Assembly: GCF_000633255.1 (NCBI RefSeq)
Contig: NZ_AYMJ01000018.1
Coordinates: forward strand, 186,001 to 250,000
Source: Pseudomonas sp. H1h
GTDB lineage: Bacteria > Pseudomonadota > Gammaproteobacteria > Pseudomonadales > Pseudomonadaceae
Reading direction: 5' to 3'
Length of the DNA stretch: 64,000 nt
Shown: one piece after another, positions 1 to 8,247 of the stretch
How the letters are laid out: the number at the start of each line of letters is the position of its first letter
Numbering within the stretch: the stretch's first letter is position 1
Position numbers and translations under genes: made by a program
Notes under the pieces: model-generated
Told to the model about the DNA's origin: nothing
Seen by the model: only the letters and a program-made list of their open reading frames with translations
The model's database searches: none

Positions 1-852
1 CACGGTGTGACCTCCAATTACAGCTATCAGCATTCGCAATACACCTGGGATCAGGTGCAGAAACTGCGCGGCGGCAAGGCGCTGTTCACCCAGCCGGCGA
101 TGCCGATCAAATGCGCCGGCGCACCGCAGAAGGCCTTGTACCTGTCCTGCGACCACTGGCGAAAAGCCGGTGTGTTGAACCAGGTCGAGGTTGAATTCAA
201 CCTGGCTGGCGCGGCGTTGTTCGGCGTCGCCACCTTCGTTCCGCCGCTGATGAAGTACATCGAAAAGTACAACGCGCAACTGGCCTTCAACAGCAATCTG
301 GTCGAGGTTGACGGCCCGGCGAAAACCGCCTGGTTCGAGGTCAAGGACGCCGACGGCAACGTCACCCGTGAAGCGAAAACCTTCGATCTGTTGCACGTGG
401 TGCCGCCGCAAGTCGCGCCGCAATTCATCGCCCAGAGCCCGCTGGCCGACGCCGCTGGCTGGTGCGAGGTCAATCCGCACACTCTTCAACACACGCGCTA
501 TCCCGAGGTATTCGGCCTCGGTGACATCTGCGGCACGAGCAATGCGAAAACCGCTGCTGCCGTGCGCAAGCAGGTCGTCGTAGTCGCAGAAAACCTGCTG
601 GCTCTGCGCAAGCAGCAACCGCTGCCACTGAAGTACGACGGCTACGGTTCCTGCCCGCTGACGGTGGAGAAGGGCAAGGTGATCCTCGCCGAGTTCGGCT
701 ACGGCGGCAAACTGCTGCCGACCTTCGCCCTTGATGCGACCGTGCCGCGACGCTCGGCGTGGTTCCTCAAGGCAACGCTGCTGCCGTGGTTCTACTGGAA
801 CGGCATGCTCAAGGGCCGCGAGTGGCTGACGTCCTTGTCCAAGGTTGACTGA
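1..852 (+). CDS. NAD(P)/FAD-dependent oxidoreductase, sulfide:quinone-oxidoreductase-like (5' end missing)
   Basis: The frame is open from the first base, so the gene starts before the window; 283 codons of the C-terminal part are visible. Two cysteines in the contexts LSCDHW (about codon 50) and GYGSCPLTV (about codon 218) match the redox cysteine pair of sulfide:quinone oxidoreductases. A late FAD-binding segment (GDICGTSNAKTAAAVRKQ) and a hydrophobic C-terminus suited to membrane attachment are present. The family passes electrons from sulfide or persulfide to quinone. The missing N-terminus may carry a sulfur-transferase/phosphatase domain, as in fused homologues of Pseudomonas; this is inference. 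The exporter gene follows after 9 bases, so the two are probably co-transcribed and both serve sulfur handling. Confidence 0.75.
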   Translation, partial: HGVTSNYSYQHSQYTWDQVQKLRGGKALFTQPAMPIKCAGAPQKALYLSCDHWRKAGVLNQVEVEFNLAGAALFGVATFVPPLMKYIEKYNAQLAFNSNLVEVDGPAKTAWFEVKDADGNVTREAKTFDLLHVVPPQVAPQFIAQSPLADAAGWCEVNPHTLQHTRYPEVFGLGDICGTSNAKTAAAVRKQVVVVAENLLALRKQQPLPLKYDGYGSCPLTVEKGKVILAEFGYGGKLLPTFALDATVPRRSAWFLKATLLPWFYWNGMLKGREWLTSLSKVD

Positions 853-861
853 GAAAACGCT

Positions 862-1662
862 ATGTTGCTGGCGAGTCTGTTTGGCGTGGTGATGGGGTTG
901 ATTCTCGGGCTGACCGGCGCGGGCGGCGGAATTCTCGCGGTGCCCGCGCTGGTGCTCGGTCTGGGCTGGAGCATGACGCAAGCGGCGCCTGTGGCGTTGT
1001 TTGCGGTGGGCAGTGCGGCGGCGGTCGGGGCGATCGACGGTTTGCGGCATGGACTGGTGCGCTATCGCGCGGCGCTGCTGATTGCCGCGCTTGGTGCGGT
1101 GTTTTCGCCGCTGGGCATCTACTTCGCGCACCAGTTGTCGGAGAAGATCCTGATGATCCTTTTCAGTCTGCTGATGGTCATGGTGGCCTGGCGCATGTTG
1201 CGCCGTGAGCGTCAGCAGGAGGGGCCGAGCGATCACGGTCACGCGAGCTGGGGGCAGAAGAACTGCATGCTCAATGAACAGACCGGTCGTTTCGACTGGA
1301 CCGCCAAATGCACCGCGACCCTTGCGGCATTGGGCGCGGTGACCGGTGTGGTTTCGGGTTTGCTCGGCGTTGGCGGCGGCTTCCTGATCGTGCCGGCGTT
1401 CAAGCAACTGACTGATGTGCAGATGCGCGGCATCGTTGCCACCTCGCTGATGGTCATCAGCCTGATTTCCGCCATCGGCGTGATTGGCGCGTTCCATGCC
1501 GGGGTGCGCATCGACGGGCAAGGTATGGCGTTCATTGTGGCGAGTATCGTCGGCATGATCATCGGCCGCAAACTCTGCGCGCGGGTGCCGGCGCGGGCGC
1601 TGCAGGTCGGGTTTGCCAGTGTGTGTCTGGTGGTCGCCGCCTATATGTTGCTCCGCGCCTGA
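862..1662 (+). CDS. TauE/SafE-family sulfite/anion exporter
   Basis: 266 residues with about eight hydrophobic segments arranged as two halves. Each half opens with a glycine-rich stretch (GLTGAGGGILAVPAL near residue 18 and GLLGVGGGFLIVPAF near residue 168), the repeated signature of the TauE/SafE inner-membrane family that exports sulfite, sulfonates or similar anions. The central loop is charged and carries the only His/Cys-containing soluble stretch. It follows the flavoprotein closely, which suggests export of an oxidised sulfur product. The exact substrate cannot be read from the sequence. Confidence 0.85.
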   Translation: MLLASLFGVVMGLILGLTGAGGGILAVPALVLGLGWSMTQAAPVALFAVGSAAAVGAIDGLRHGLVRYRAALLIAALGAVFSPLGIYFAHQLSEKILMILFSLLMVMVAWRMLRRERQQEGPSDHGHASWGQKNCMLNEQTGRFDWTAKCTATLAALGAVTGVVSGLLGVGGGFLIVPAFKQLTDVQMRGIVATSLMVISLISAIGVIGAFHAGVRIDGQGMAFIVASIVGMIIGRKLCARVPARALQVGFASVCLVVAAYMLLRA

Positions 1663-1686
1663 AAAGATCGGACGGTCTTTCGTTCT

Positions 1687-1806
1687 TCAGTCGATCAGCG
1701 GATTTTTCTCGGTCAGCACGATCTGATCCTTGCGCATGAAGCTGACTTTCGGATGCGCCTGTGCGTTCCGAATGAAGCGTTCCTTGAAACAATTCTTACG
1801 AATTAA
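1687..1806 (-). pseudogene. Possible 3' remnant of a gene (about 40 codons)
   Basis: A leftward frame ending at a TGA (1687-1689) encodes a charged stretch with KERFIRNAQAHPKVSF and a C-terminus ENPLID-like (TEKNPLID). It is cut off upstream by a REPIN. AAGGAA lies before an ATT codon, and the first in-frame ATG leaves only 16 residues. It could be a decayed gene end or a very short gene. I do not recognise a family. Confidence 0.2.
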
Positions 1807-1823
1807 ACTATGTGCAAATCCCG

Positions 1824-1911
1824 GTGGGAGCGGGCTTGCTCGCGAAGGCGCAGTGCCAGTCCATAAATATGTCGACGGATACACCGCCTTCGCGAGCAAG
1901 CCCGCTCCCAC
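1824..1911. repeat. REPIN (two inverted REP arms)
   Basis: Arm 1824-1850 (GTGGGAGCGGGCTTGCTCGC and following) is repeated inverted at 1885-1911, with a 34-base spacer. This is the P. fluorescens-type REP palindrome. With the possible gene remnant it accounts for the 315-base gap between the exporter and the efflux gene. Confidence 0.9.
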
Positions 1912-1977
1912 TCTGGATGAGTGTGAAACCGGTGATTTTGCGGCAAACTTCAGTCATCTCCAGCACAAGGCCATTCA

Positions 1978-3633
1978 ATGGATCGATACGCCCCGCGCAA
2001 CTGGCAGCCTCACGAGAAGCCCAGTCTGCCCGGTTCCCCCTCGACGCCGCTGCATTCCAGCCGCAAACGTCTGGCCTATGCGCTGGTCGGGCTGTTGGTG
2101 GCGGTGACCGGTGGTTTGGGCAACTCGCTGGTGGTCGCCAACCTGCCTTACCTGCAAGGCGCGCTGGGCGCGACCACGGCGGAGATGGCCTGGCTGCCGG
2201 CCGCGTACGTGATGACCAACGTCTCGATGAACCTGCTGCTGGTGAAGTTTCGCCAGCAGTTCGGCCTGCGCGCATTCACCGAGGTGTTTCTGGTGCTGTA
2301 TGCGCTGGTGACGTTCGGTCATCTGTTCGTCAATGACCTGAGCTCGGCCATCGCAGTGCGCGCGGCCCACGGCATGGTCGGTGCAGCACTGAGTTCGCTG
2401 GGCCTGTATTACATGGTCCAGGCGTTTCCGGCCAAGTGGCGACTGAAGGCGCTGGTGCTGGGACTGGGTGCCTCGCAACTGGCGCTGCCGCTGGCGCGAT
2501 TGTTTTCCGAGGACCTGTTGCAGATCGCTGAATGGCGCGGCTTGTACCTGTTCGAGCTGGGCATGGCTTTGTTGTCGCTGGGTTGCGTACTGATGCTCAA
2601 GTTGCCGCCCGGTGACCGCTTCAAAACCTTCGAACCGCTGGATTTCCTTACCTTCGCCATCCTCGCCAGCGGCGTGGCACTGCTCTGCGCGGTACTGTCG
2701 CTGGGGCGCATCGACTGGTGGCTGGAGGCGAACTGGATCGGCTATGCGCTCGCCGCCTCGATTGCCTTGATCCTCGCGGGCCTGGCCATCGAGCACAACC
2801 GCAGCAACCCGATGCTGATGACCCGCTGGCTCGGCAGCGGCACGATGATCCGCCTGGCGCTGGCGGTGACCCTGATTCGCATGGTCACTTCGGAGCAATC
2901 CACCGGCGCCGTCGGTTTCATGCAAAACCTGAACATGGGTTATGAGCAGTTACACAGTCTGTACGTGGTCATGCTCATTGGCAGTATCGCCGGGTTGGCG
3001 ACCAGTGCACTGACCATCGACCCCAAGCACTTGCTGATGCCATTGATCATCTCGCTGGCGTTGATGGCCACCGGCTCGGTGATGGACAGCTTTTCCAACA
3101 ACCTGACCCGCCCGGCGAACCTGTATTTCAGCCAGTTCCTGCTGGCCTTCGGCAGCACGTTTTTCCTCGGTCCGACCATGGTCTTCGGCACCCGCAACGT
3201 GCTGACCAATCCGCGCAATCTGGTGAGCTTTTCGGTGTTGTTCGGGATCTGCAACAACCTCGGCGGGCTGCTCGGCGCGGCGCTGCTGGGTACGTTTCAG
3301 ATCGCGCGCGAGAAATTCCATTCCAGCCACCTTGTCGAGCACCTGACGCTGTCCGATCCGCTGGTGGCCGCCCGCGTGCAGAGCGGCGGGTCGGCCTATG
3401 GCTCCTTGCTGGCCGACCCGAGCCTGCGCAACCTGGCCGGGATTCGCAGCCTGTCGAATGCCGCGACCCGCGAAGCCAACGTGCTGGCCTATAACGATGT
3501 GTTCATGCTGATCGCCGTGATTGCGGTGCTGACCATGATCTGGCTTTCCATTCGTGCGCTGTGGCTGATGAGCACCACCAAAGCCGTCGACCCTGCGCCT
3601 TCCGTACCTTCTAGCGGTGCCTCCAATTCATGA
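1978..3633 (+). CDS. MFS drug efflux transporter, DHA2 (EmrB/QacA) type
   Basis: 551 residues with roughly fourteen hydrophobic segments, the number expected for the DHA2 branch of the major facilitator superfamily. The first membrane segment starts after a 30-residue cytoplasmic N-terminus. Motif positions are looser than in EmrB (for example NLPYLQGALGATTAEMAWLPAAY, here only partly quoted: ALGATTAEMAWLPAAY), so it belongs to a divergent EmrB-like group. The stop overlaps the start of the next gene (ATGA), so this is a translationally coupled inner-membrane pump plus adaptor pair. No outer-membrane factor gene is adjacent; the pair probably uses a TolC-like protein encoded elsewhere. Substrate unknown. 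Confidence 0.85.
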   Translation: MDRYAPRNWQPHEKPSLPGSPSTPLHSSRKRLAYALVGLLVAVTGGLGNSLVVANLPYLQGALGATTAEMAWLPAAYVMTNVSMNLLLVKFRQQFGLRAFTEVFLVLYALVTFGHLFVNDLSSAIAVRAAHGMVGAALSSLGLYYMVQAFPAKWRLKALVLGLGASQLALPLARLFSEDLLQIAEWRGLYLFELGMALLSLGCVLMLKLPPGDRFKTFEPLDFLTFAILASGVALLCAVLSLGRIDWWLEANWIGYALAASIALILAGLAIEHNRSNPMLMTRWLGSGTMIRLALAVTLIRMVTSEQSTGAVGFMQNLNMGYEQLHSLYVVMLIGSIAGLATSALTIDPKHLLMPLIISLALMATGSVMDSFSNNLTRPANLYFSQFLLAFGSTFFLGPTMVFGTRNVLTNPRNLVSFSVLFGICNNLGGLLGAALLGTFQIAREKFHSSHLVEHLTLSDPLVAARVQSGGSAYGSLLADPSLRNLAGIRSLSNAATREANVLAYNDVFMLIAVIAVLTMIWLSIRALWLMSTTKAVDPAPSVPSSGASNS

Positions 3634-4772
3634 CCGAACCGACCACCACAACTACCAACGCCATCGCCGCCACCCCGGAAGGCGTCGCGCCGCCGTCCTC
3701 GCCGAACACCGAGCCGCGCTCGTTGCGGGTGCGGATCATCTCGTCGCTGGGCTTTGCCGCGATTGCCATCGTCGGCGTGCTGATCGTGCTGTACGCCTGG
3801 CAACTGCCACCGTTCAGCAGCGCGGTCGAGACCACCGAAAACGCGCTGGTGCGCGGGCAGGTGACGATCATCGGGCCACAGCTCAGCGGCTACGTGTATG
3901 AAGTGCCGGTGCAGGACTTCCAGTTCGTCAAGGCCGGCGAATTGCTGGTGCGCCTGGACGACCGGATTTATCAGCAGCACCTCGATCAGGCACTGGCGCA
4001 ACTGGCGGTGCAGAAGGCTTCGCTGGCGAATGTGGTGCAGCAGCGCAACAGCGCCGAAGCGACGATCAAATTGCGCCAGGCGGTGGTCGCCGACAGTGAG
4101 GCCCAGTTGCGCAAAAGCGAGGCGGACTTGCGGCGCAACAAGGAACTGGTGAGTGACGGCTCGGTGTCCAAGCGTGAGATGGACGTCGCCCTGGCTGCTA
4201 ACGCGCAAGGCATCGCCGCCGTGGCCCAGGCCAAGGCCAATCTGGAAATCGCCCGTCAGGACCTGCAAACGGTGATCGTCAATCGCGGCTCGCTGGAAGC
4301 TGCAGTGACCAGTGCCGAAGCGGCGGTGCAACTGGCACGGATCGATTTGTCGAACACTCGCATCGTGGCGCCGCGTGACGGCCAGCTGGGGCAGATCGGT
4401 GTGCGCCTCGGCGCCTACGTCAACTCCGGCGCGCAGTTGATGGCGCTGGTGCCGAACCAGAAATGGGTGATCGCCAACATGAAGGAAACCCAGATGGACA
4501 ACGTGCGCGTCGGGCAACCGGTGCGCTTCACTGTCGATGCCTTGAACCACCGCAGATTCACCGGGCATGTACAGCACATCTCACCCGGCACCGGCTCGGA
4601 GTTCGCCCTGTTGCAGGCCGACAACGCCACCGGCAACTTCGTGAAAATCGCCCAGCGGGTTCCGGTGCGGATCACCATCGATCCGGATCAGCAGGAAGAG
4701 GAGCGCTTGCGCCCGGGCATGTCGGTGGTGGTCAGCATCGATACCGCCAAGGGCGATACCCAACCTCACTGA
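3630..4772 (+). CDS. HlyD/EmrA-family periplasmic adaptor subunit
   Basis: 380 residues. A proline/threonine-rich cytoplasmic N-terminus of about 35 residues is followed by one membrane anchor (residues 38-58). Next come a biotinyl-lipoyl-like half (GPQLSGYVYEVPVQDFQFVK), a long alpha-helical hairpin rich in Ala/Gln/Lys (about 110-225), and the second lipoyl half and beta-barrel (IVAPRDGQLGQIGVRLGAYV). This is the layout of EmrA/HlyD membrane fusion proteins, which bridge the inner-membrane transporter to an outer-membrane channel. The start overlaps the transporter stop by four bases. Confidence 0.9.
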   Translation: MTEPTTTTTNAIAATPEGVAPPSSPNTEPRSLRVRIISSLGFAAIAIVGVLIVLYAWQLPPFSSAVETTENALVRGQVTIIGPQLSGYVYEVPVQDFQFVKAGELLVRLDDRIYQQHLDQALAQLAVQKASLANVVQQRNSAEATIKLRQAVVADSEAQLRKSEADLRRNKELVSDGSVSKREMDVALAANAQGIAAVAQAKANLEIARQDLQTVIVNRGSLEAAVTSAEAAVQLARIDLSNTRIVAPRDGQLGQIGVRLGAYVNSGAQLMALVPNQKWVIANMKETQMDNVRVGQPVRFTVDALNHRRFTGHVQHISPGTGSEFALLQADNATGNFVKIAQRVPVRITIDPDQQEEERLRPGMSVVVSIDTAKGDTQPH

Positions 4773-4787
4773 TCAGCTCATAACCCT

Positions 4788-4802
4788 GTGGGAGCGGGCT
4801 TG
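4788..4802. repeat. Half REP (truncated arm)
   Basis: GTGGGAGCGGGCTTG matches the first 15 bases of the REP arm and then diverges directly into the 3' flank of copD. It looks like a broken REP lying between two convergent genes. Confidence 0.7.
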
Positions 4803-4810
4803 AGCTGGGT

Positions 4811-5668
4811 TCAGGCGGAAATCATCGGCGGCAGGGTGCCGAGTAGTGAAACGGCTGCCACAGCACCAATCCCCAACAACCACTCCAGCACCACACTGCG
4901 TTTGAGCGCCCCCATGCGCTGTTGGCAATCATCAATCCGCAGACGATTGAACAGCGCCAGGGCGAGCATGCCCAGCACCAGCGCAGCCTTGATCAGCAGA
5001 ATCAGGGCAAAGCCTGCGAACAGCGGCGTCGGCCACCACTGGCCGGTGAGCACGCGGACGTTGATCAGCCCGGTGAGCAGCAGGCCCGCCACCACCGCGT
5101 AACCGACACCGCTGAAGCGCTGCAGGATCCGGCTCATCGGTTCGCCTGGCTGGCGCAAAATCAGCACCAGCAGCAACAAACCGCCGAGCCACGCGGCTAC
5201 GCACGTCAGGTGAATGATCTGGTTGAGGATCAGCAATTGCCCGCTGAGGCCATCGAGCATTGCGCCGTGACCGACCGGCGCCAGCGTCGCCAACAATAAC
5301 GCACTCAAGCCCAGACGCAACGGTGCACTCGAACGCCACGGCGTGAACAGCAACGCCAGCAACAGCGCATTGATCAGCAGATGCCAACGCCAGACCTGAC
5401 CGAAAAACGTATTGCCCAGCACCACGCCAACGGTGTCCGGATCGAATGCTGCCGCTGCCGAACCGGCCATGCTCGCGGTGATCAACAGTGCCCAGGTAAC
5501 GCCGCTGACCAGCGCAATCGTCGCCAGCCAGCGCGCCAGTCGCGCCACTTGCCGATCCAGCGCCGGCACTGGCGCCTTGAGCAACAGCGGCCGGAACAGC
5601 CAGGCCCCGAACAGCATCAACACCACGCTGAAATGCACAAAGCGGCACAGCACCAGCGCTTCATTCAT
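4811..5668 (-). CDS. copD: CopD-family copper resistance membrane protein
   Basis: 285 residues with about eight membrane segments. Conserved histidines sit at membrane edges (VRFVH-like CRFVHFSVV near the N-terminus, WRWHLLIN, GHGAMLD, NQIIHLTCVAAWLGGL), as in CopD/PcoD/YcnJ inner-membrane proteins that move copper from periplasm to cytoplasm with CopC. It begins 3 bases after the copC stop, so the two form an operon. The pair lacks the copA/copB genes of plasmid resistance operons, which fits a chromosomal copper-acquisition role (inference). Confidence 0.85.
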   Translation of the reverse strand: MNEALVLCRFVHFSVVLMLFGAWLFRPLLLKAPVPALDRQVARLARWLATIALVSGVTWALLITASMAGSAAAAFDPDTVGVVLGNTFFGQVWRWHLLINALLLALLFTPWRSSAPLRLGLSALLLATLAPVGHGAMLDGLSGQLLILNQIIHLTCVAAWLGGLLLLVLILRQPGEPMSRILQRFSGVGYAVVAGLLLTGLINVRVLTGQWWPTPLFAGFALILLIKAALVLGMLALALFNRLRIDDCQQRMGALKRSVVLEWLLGIGAVAAVSLLGTLPPMISA

Positions 5669-5671
5669 GAA

Positions 5672-6034
5672 TTACTGGCCAACCTTGAACTGATAGGCGC
5701 CTTCGCTTTTGTGCGTATCGACCGACACTGCGTGCCATTCGACCTTGTACTCACCGGCGCTGAGTGGCGCTGCCGGGGTGACGATCAGGGTTTTCTTGTC
5801 GCCTTCGGTGCTCAGTGGCTTGATCGCGACCGGAGCGCCATCGTGGGTCAAGGTGACTTTGGTGAAACTGGCTTCGACGCCTTCGGAGAAGGTCAGGCGC
5901 AGGTCCGCAGGTGCGGCGACGGTGCTGTCGGCAGCCGGGGTCTGGCTTTTCAGATGGGCGTGGGCGAAGACGCAAGACGCGGTGAACAAGGAGGCGAGCA
6001 GGGCAGTGGTGGTCAGGACGTTCTTGAGCAGCAT
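5672..6034 (-). CDS. copC: CopC-family periplasmic copper-binding protein
   Basis: 120 residues with a 24-residue signal peptide ending before HAHLKS, so the mature protein begins with the His1 that ligates Cu(II) in CopC. The second half of the site is visible as HAVSVDTHKSEG (Asp and His ligands). The Met-rich Cu(I) site of PcoC is absent, so this is a Cu(II)-only CopC. The rest is a cupredoxin-like beta sandwich (LRLTFSEGVE, GEYKVEWHAVS). It delivers copper to CopD, encoded immediately downstream. Confidence 0.9.
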   Translation of the reverse strand: MLLKNVLTTTALLASLFTASCVFAHAHLKSQTPAADSTVAAPADLRLTFSEGVEASFTKVTLTHDGAPVAIKPLSTEGDKKTLIVTPAAPLSAGEYKVEWHAVSVDTHKSEGAYQFKVGQ

Positions 6035-6174
6035 CGCGGATACCTCTGAGGCAGGAACTGAGAGGTGCTCAGTTTACTCATCCGCGTGCATCTGTACGAA
6101 GTTTCGTTTTCAGCGGTCGCCCCGGCACCAGAGCGGGTGCTAGTCTTGGGCAACGCTGTTGTCAGGGAGCCCAC

Positions 6175-6795
6175 ATGGGCAATCACAAGATCGAGATTCG
6201 TCGCAGCAACGTCGAGAAAATCCTTCTGGCGGCGGAAAAAGTCTTCGCCGAAAAAGGCTTCGGCGGCACCGCCATGGCTGACATCGCTGCTGAAGTGCAA
6301 TTGCCGCGTTCCAATCTGCATTACTACTTTTCCACCAAGAGCGAACTGTACAGCGCGGTGCTGTTTGATCTGCTGGAAGTGTGGAAGCAGGATGCGCTGT
6401 GCTTCGAGATGTTCGACGATCCGCGAGTGGTGCTCAGCAGCTACATCCGCGCCAAGATGAACCACTCGCGCAGCCGGCCATACGGGTCGAAAGTCTGGGC
6501 CAATGAGATCATCCACGGTGCGCCGACCTTAGGCGAGGCGCTGGACATCAGCCTGTACGACTGGGCGAAAATGAAGGAAGCGAAGATCCGTCAGTGGGTC
6601 GAAGACCAGCGGATTCTGCCGGTGGAACCGTCGAGCCTGCTGTACATGATCTGGGCCTCGACCCAGCATTACGCCGACTTCGATCATCAGGTGAATATTC
6701 TGAATGAGCACCAGCCGCTGTCGGACATGCAGTTCGAGCGGGCGGTGCAGACGGTGACCAGTGTGATTTTGCGCGGAATCGGATTGGAACCCTGA
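6175..6795 (+). CDS. TetR-family regulator, RutR-like
   Basis: 206 residues. The N-terminal helix-turn-helix covers about residues 10-60 (VFAEKGFGGTAMADIAAEV then LHYYFSTKSELY). The C-terminal ligand domain resembles RutR/YcdC, the pyrimidine-responsive regulator of E. coli (WANEIIHGAP, IWASTQHYADF near 150-165). The start has AGGGAG 5 bases upstream. The gene sits next to the pyrimidine-catabolic genes, pointing to control of that divergon by uracil or thymine (inference). It is separated from the copper genes by a 140-base divergent promoter region. A candidate operator is described at 11405-11435. Confidence 0.8.
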   Translation: MGNHKIEIRRSNVEKILLAAEKVFAEKGFGGTAMADIAAEVQLPRSNLHYYFSTKSELYSAVLFDLLEVWKQDALCFEMFDDPRVVLSSYIRAKMNHSRSRPYGSKVWANEIIHGAPTLGEALDISLYDWAKMKEAKIRQWVEDQRILPVEPSSLLYMIWASTQHYADFDHQVNILNEHQPLSDMQFERAVQTVTSVILRGIGLEP

Positions 6796-6814
6796 TTGAT
6801 GTGTTGAAGCCGCT

Positions 6815-6951
6815 GGCCTCTTCGCGAGCAAGCCCGCTCCCACAGGAGGAACGCATTCCAGATGTGGAGGCTGCTGGCCCCTTCGCGAGCAAGCCCGCTC
6901 CCACAGGAGGAATGCATTCCAGATGTGGGAGCGGGCTTGCTCGCGAAGGCG
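6815..6951. repeat. Cluster of three REP arms with a 61-base tandem duplication
   Basis: Two REP arms in one orientation (TTCGCGAGCAAGCCCGCTCC at 6821 and 6882) are spaced exactly 61 bases apart with nearly identical flanks. They are followed by one inverted arm at 6925-6951. This is a REPIN in which one arm plus spacer has been duplicated, lying between convergent genes. Confidence 0.85.
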
Positions 6952-6972
6952 TCAGTTCAGACGCTACCGGCC

Positions 6973-8247
6973 TTAAGGTGAGACATGGTACGGATTGCGC
7001 GGATCATGATTCCAGTCCAGAAACGGCTTGCCCGTCTCCATCGGCACCATCTCGATGCAGTTGGCCACCGGGCAGGTGATCTGGCACAGATTGCAGCCCA
7101 CGCACTCATCATCGATCACTTCATATCTATGCGTGCCATCGGCCTGCTTCAGGCTGCTGATCGCCTGGTGTGAAGTGTCTTCGCAGGCAATGTGGCAACG
7201 CCCGCAACCAATGCACGCCTCTTGGTCGATCTTGGCGATCACCTGATAGTTGATGTCGAGGTACTTCCAGTCGGTGGTGTTGCCCACCGCACGCCCGGAA
7301 AACGCGGCAATGTCCGCATAGCCCTGACTGTCCATCCAGCGCGACAGGCCGTCCTTCATCTCCTCGACAATCCGGAACCCATGCAGCATCGCCGCCGTGC
7401 ATACCTGCACCGCGCCGCTGCCCAGTGCGATGAATTCCGCCGCATCGCGCCAACTGCCGATGCCGCCAATGCCACAGATCGGCAGGCCTTGGGTCTGCGG
7501 ATCACGGGCAATCTCGGCGACCATGTTCAGCGCGATCGGTTTGACCGCCGAGCCGCAATAACCGCCGTGGGTGCTTTTGCTGCCGACGGTGGGCAGGGCG
7601 ACCATGTGTTCCAGATCGACGCTGGTGATCGAGTTGATGGTGTTGATCAGCGACACCGCATCGGCGCCACCGCGATGCGCAGCCCGAGCGGCGACGCGGA
7701 TGTCGGTGATGTTCGGCGTCAGTTTGACGATCACCGGCAGCGAGCAATAGGTCTTGCACCAGCGCGTCACTTGCTCGACGTACCCCGGCACCTGACCCAC
7801 CGCCGCGCCCATGCCGCGCTCCGGCATGCCGTGGGGGCAGCCGAAATTAAGCTCGATGCCATCGGCACCGGTGGCCTCCACCAGCGGCAGGATGTGTTTC
7901 CACGACTCCTCCACGCACGGCACCATCAGCGAGACGATCAGCGCGCGGTCCGGCCAGTCTTTCTTCACTTGGGTGATCTCGCGCAGGTTGATCTCCAGCG
8001 ATCGGTCGGTGATCAGCTCGATGTTGTTGATGCCCAGCACTTCGCGGTTGTTGCCGTAGTGCGCCGAGTAGCGTGATGAGACGTTGACCGCCGCCGGGTC
8101 CTCGCCGAGGGTTTTCCAGACCACGCCGCCCCAACCGGCCTCGAAGGCGCGGACCACGTTGTAGGCCTTGTCGGTCGGCGGCGCGGAGGCCAGCCAGAAC
8201 GGGTTGGGGGCTTTGATACCGGCGAAGACAATCGAGAGATCGGCCAT
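6973..8247 (-). CDS. preA: NAD-dependent dihydropyrimidine dehydrogenase subunit PreA
   Basis: 424 residues. An FMN-binding TIM barrel (about 1-320; NFGCPHGMPERGMG, GIGGIGSW) resembles dihydroorotate dehydrogenase. It is followed by two [4Fe-4S] ferredoxin clusters with cysteines at 345/348/351/355 and 382/385/388/392. PreA reduces uracil and thymine to the 5,6-dihydro forms, the first step of the reductive pyrimidine route, using electrons passed from PreT. The stop of preT abuts this start (8248/8247), so the subunits are translationally coupled. Length and cluster spacing are normal for the family. Confidence 0.95.
   Translation of the reverse strand: MADLSIVFAGIKAPNPFWLASAPPTDKAYNVVRAFEAGWGGVVWKTLGEDPAAVNVSSRYSAHYGNNREVLGINNIELITDRSLEINLREITQVKKDWPDRALIVSLMVPCVEESWKHILPLVEATGADGIELNFGCPHGMPERGMGAAVGQVPGYVEQVTRWCKTYCSLPVIVKLTPNITDIRVAARAAHRGGADAVSLINTINSITSVDLEHMVALPTVGSKSTHGGYCGSAVKPIALNMVAEIARDPQTQGLPICGIGGIGSWRDAAEFIALGSGAVQVCTAAMLHGFRIVEEMKDGLSRWMDSQGYADIAAFSGRAVGNTTDWKYLDINYQVIAKIDQEACIGCGRCHIACEDTSHQAISSLKQADGTHRYEVIDDECVGCNLCQITCPVANCIEMVPMETGKPFLDWNHDPRNPYHVSP

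Noticed and set aside
6175..6795. TetR protein as repressor of the EmrB/EmrA-type pump or copCD
   Set aside because: Its C-terminal domain resembles RutR, and it adjoins the pyrimidine genes; the efflux genes are over 1.4 kb away beyond copCD.
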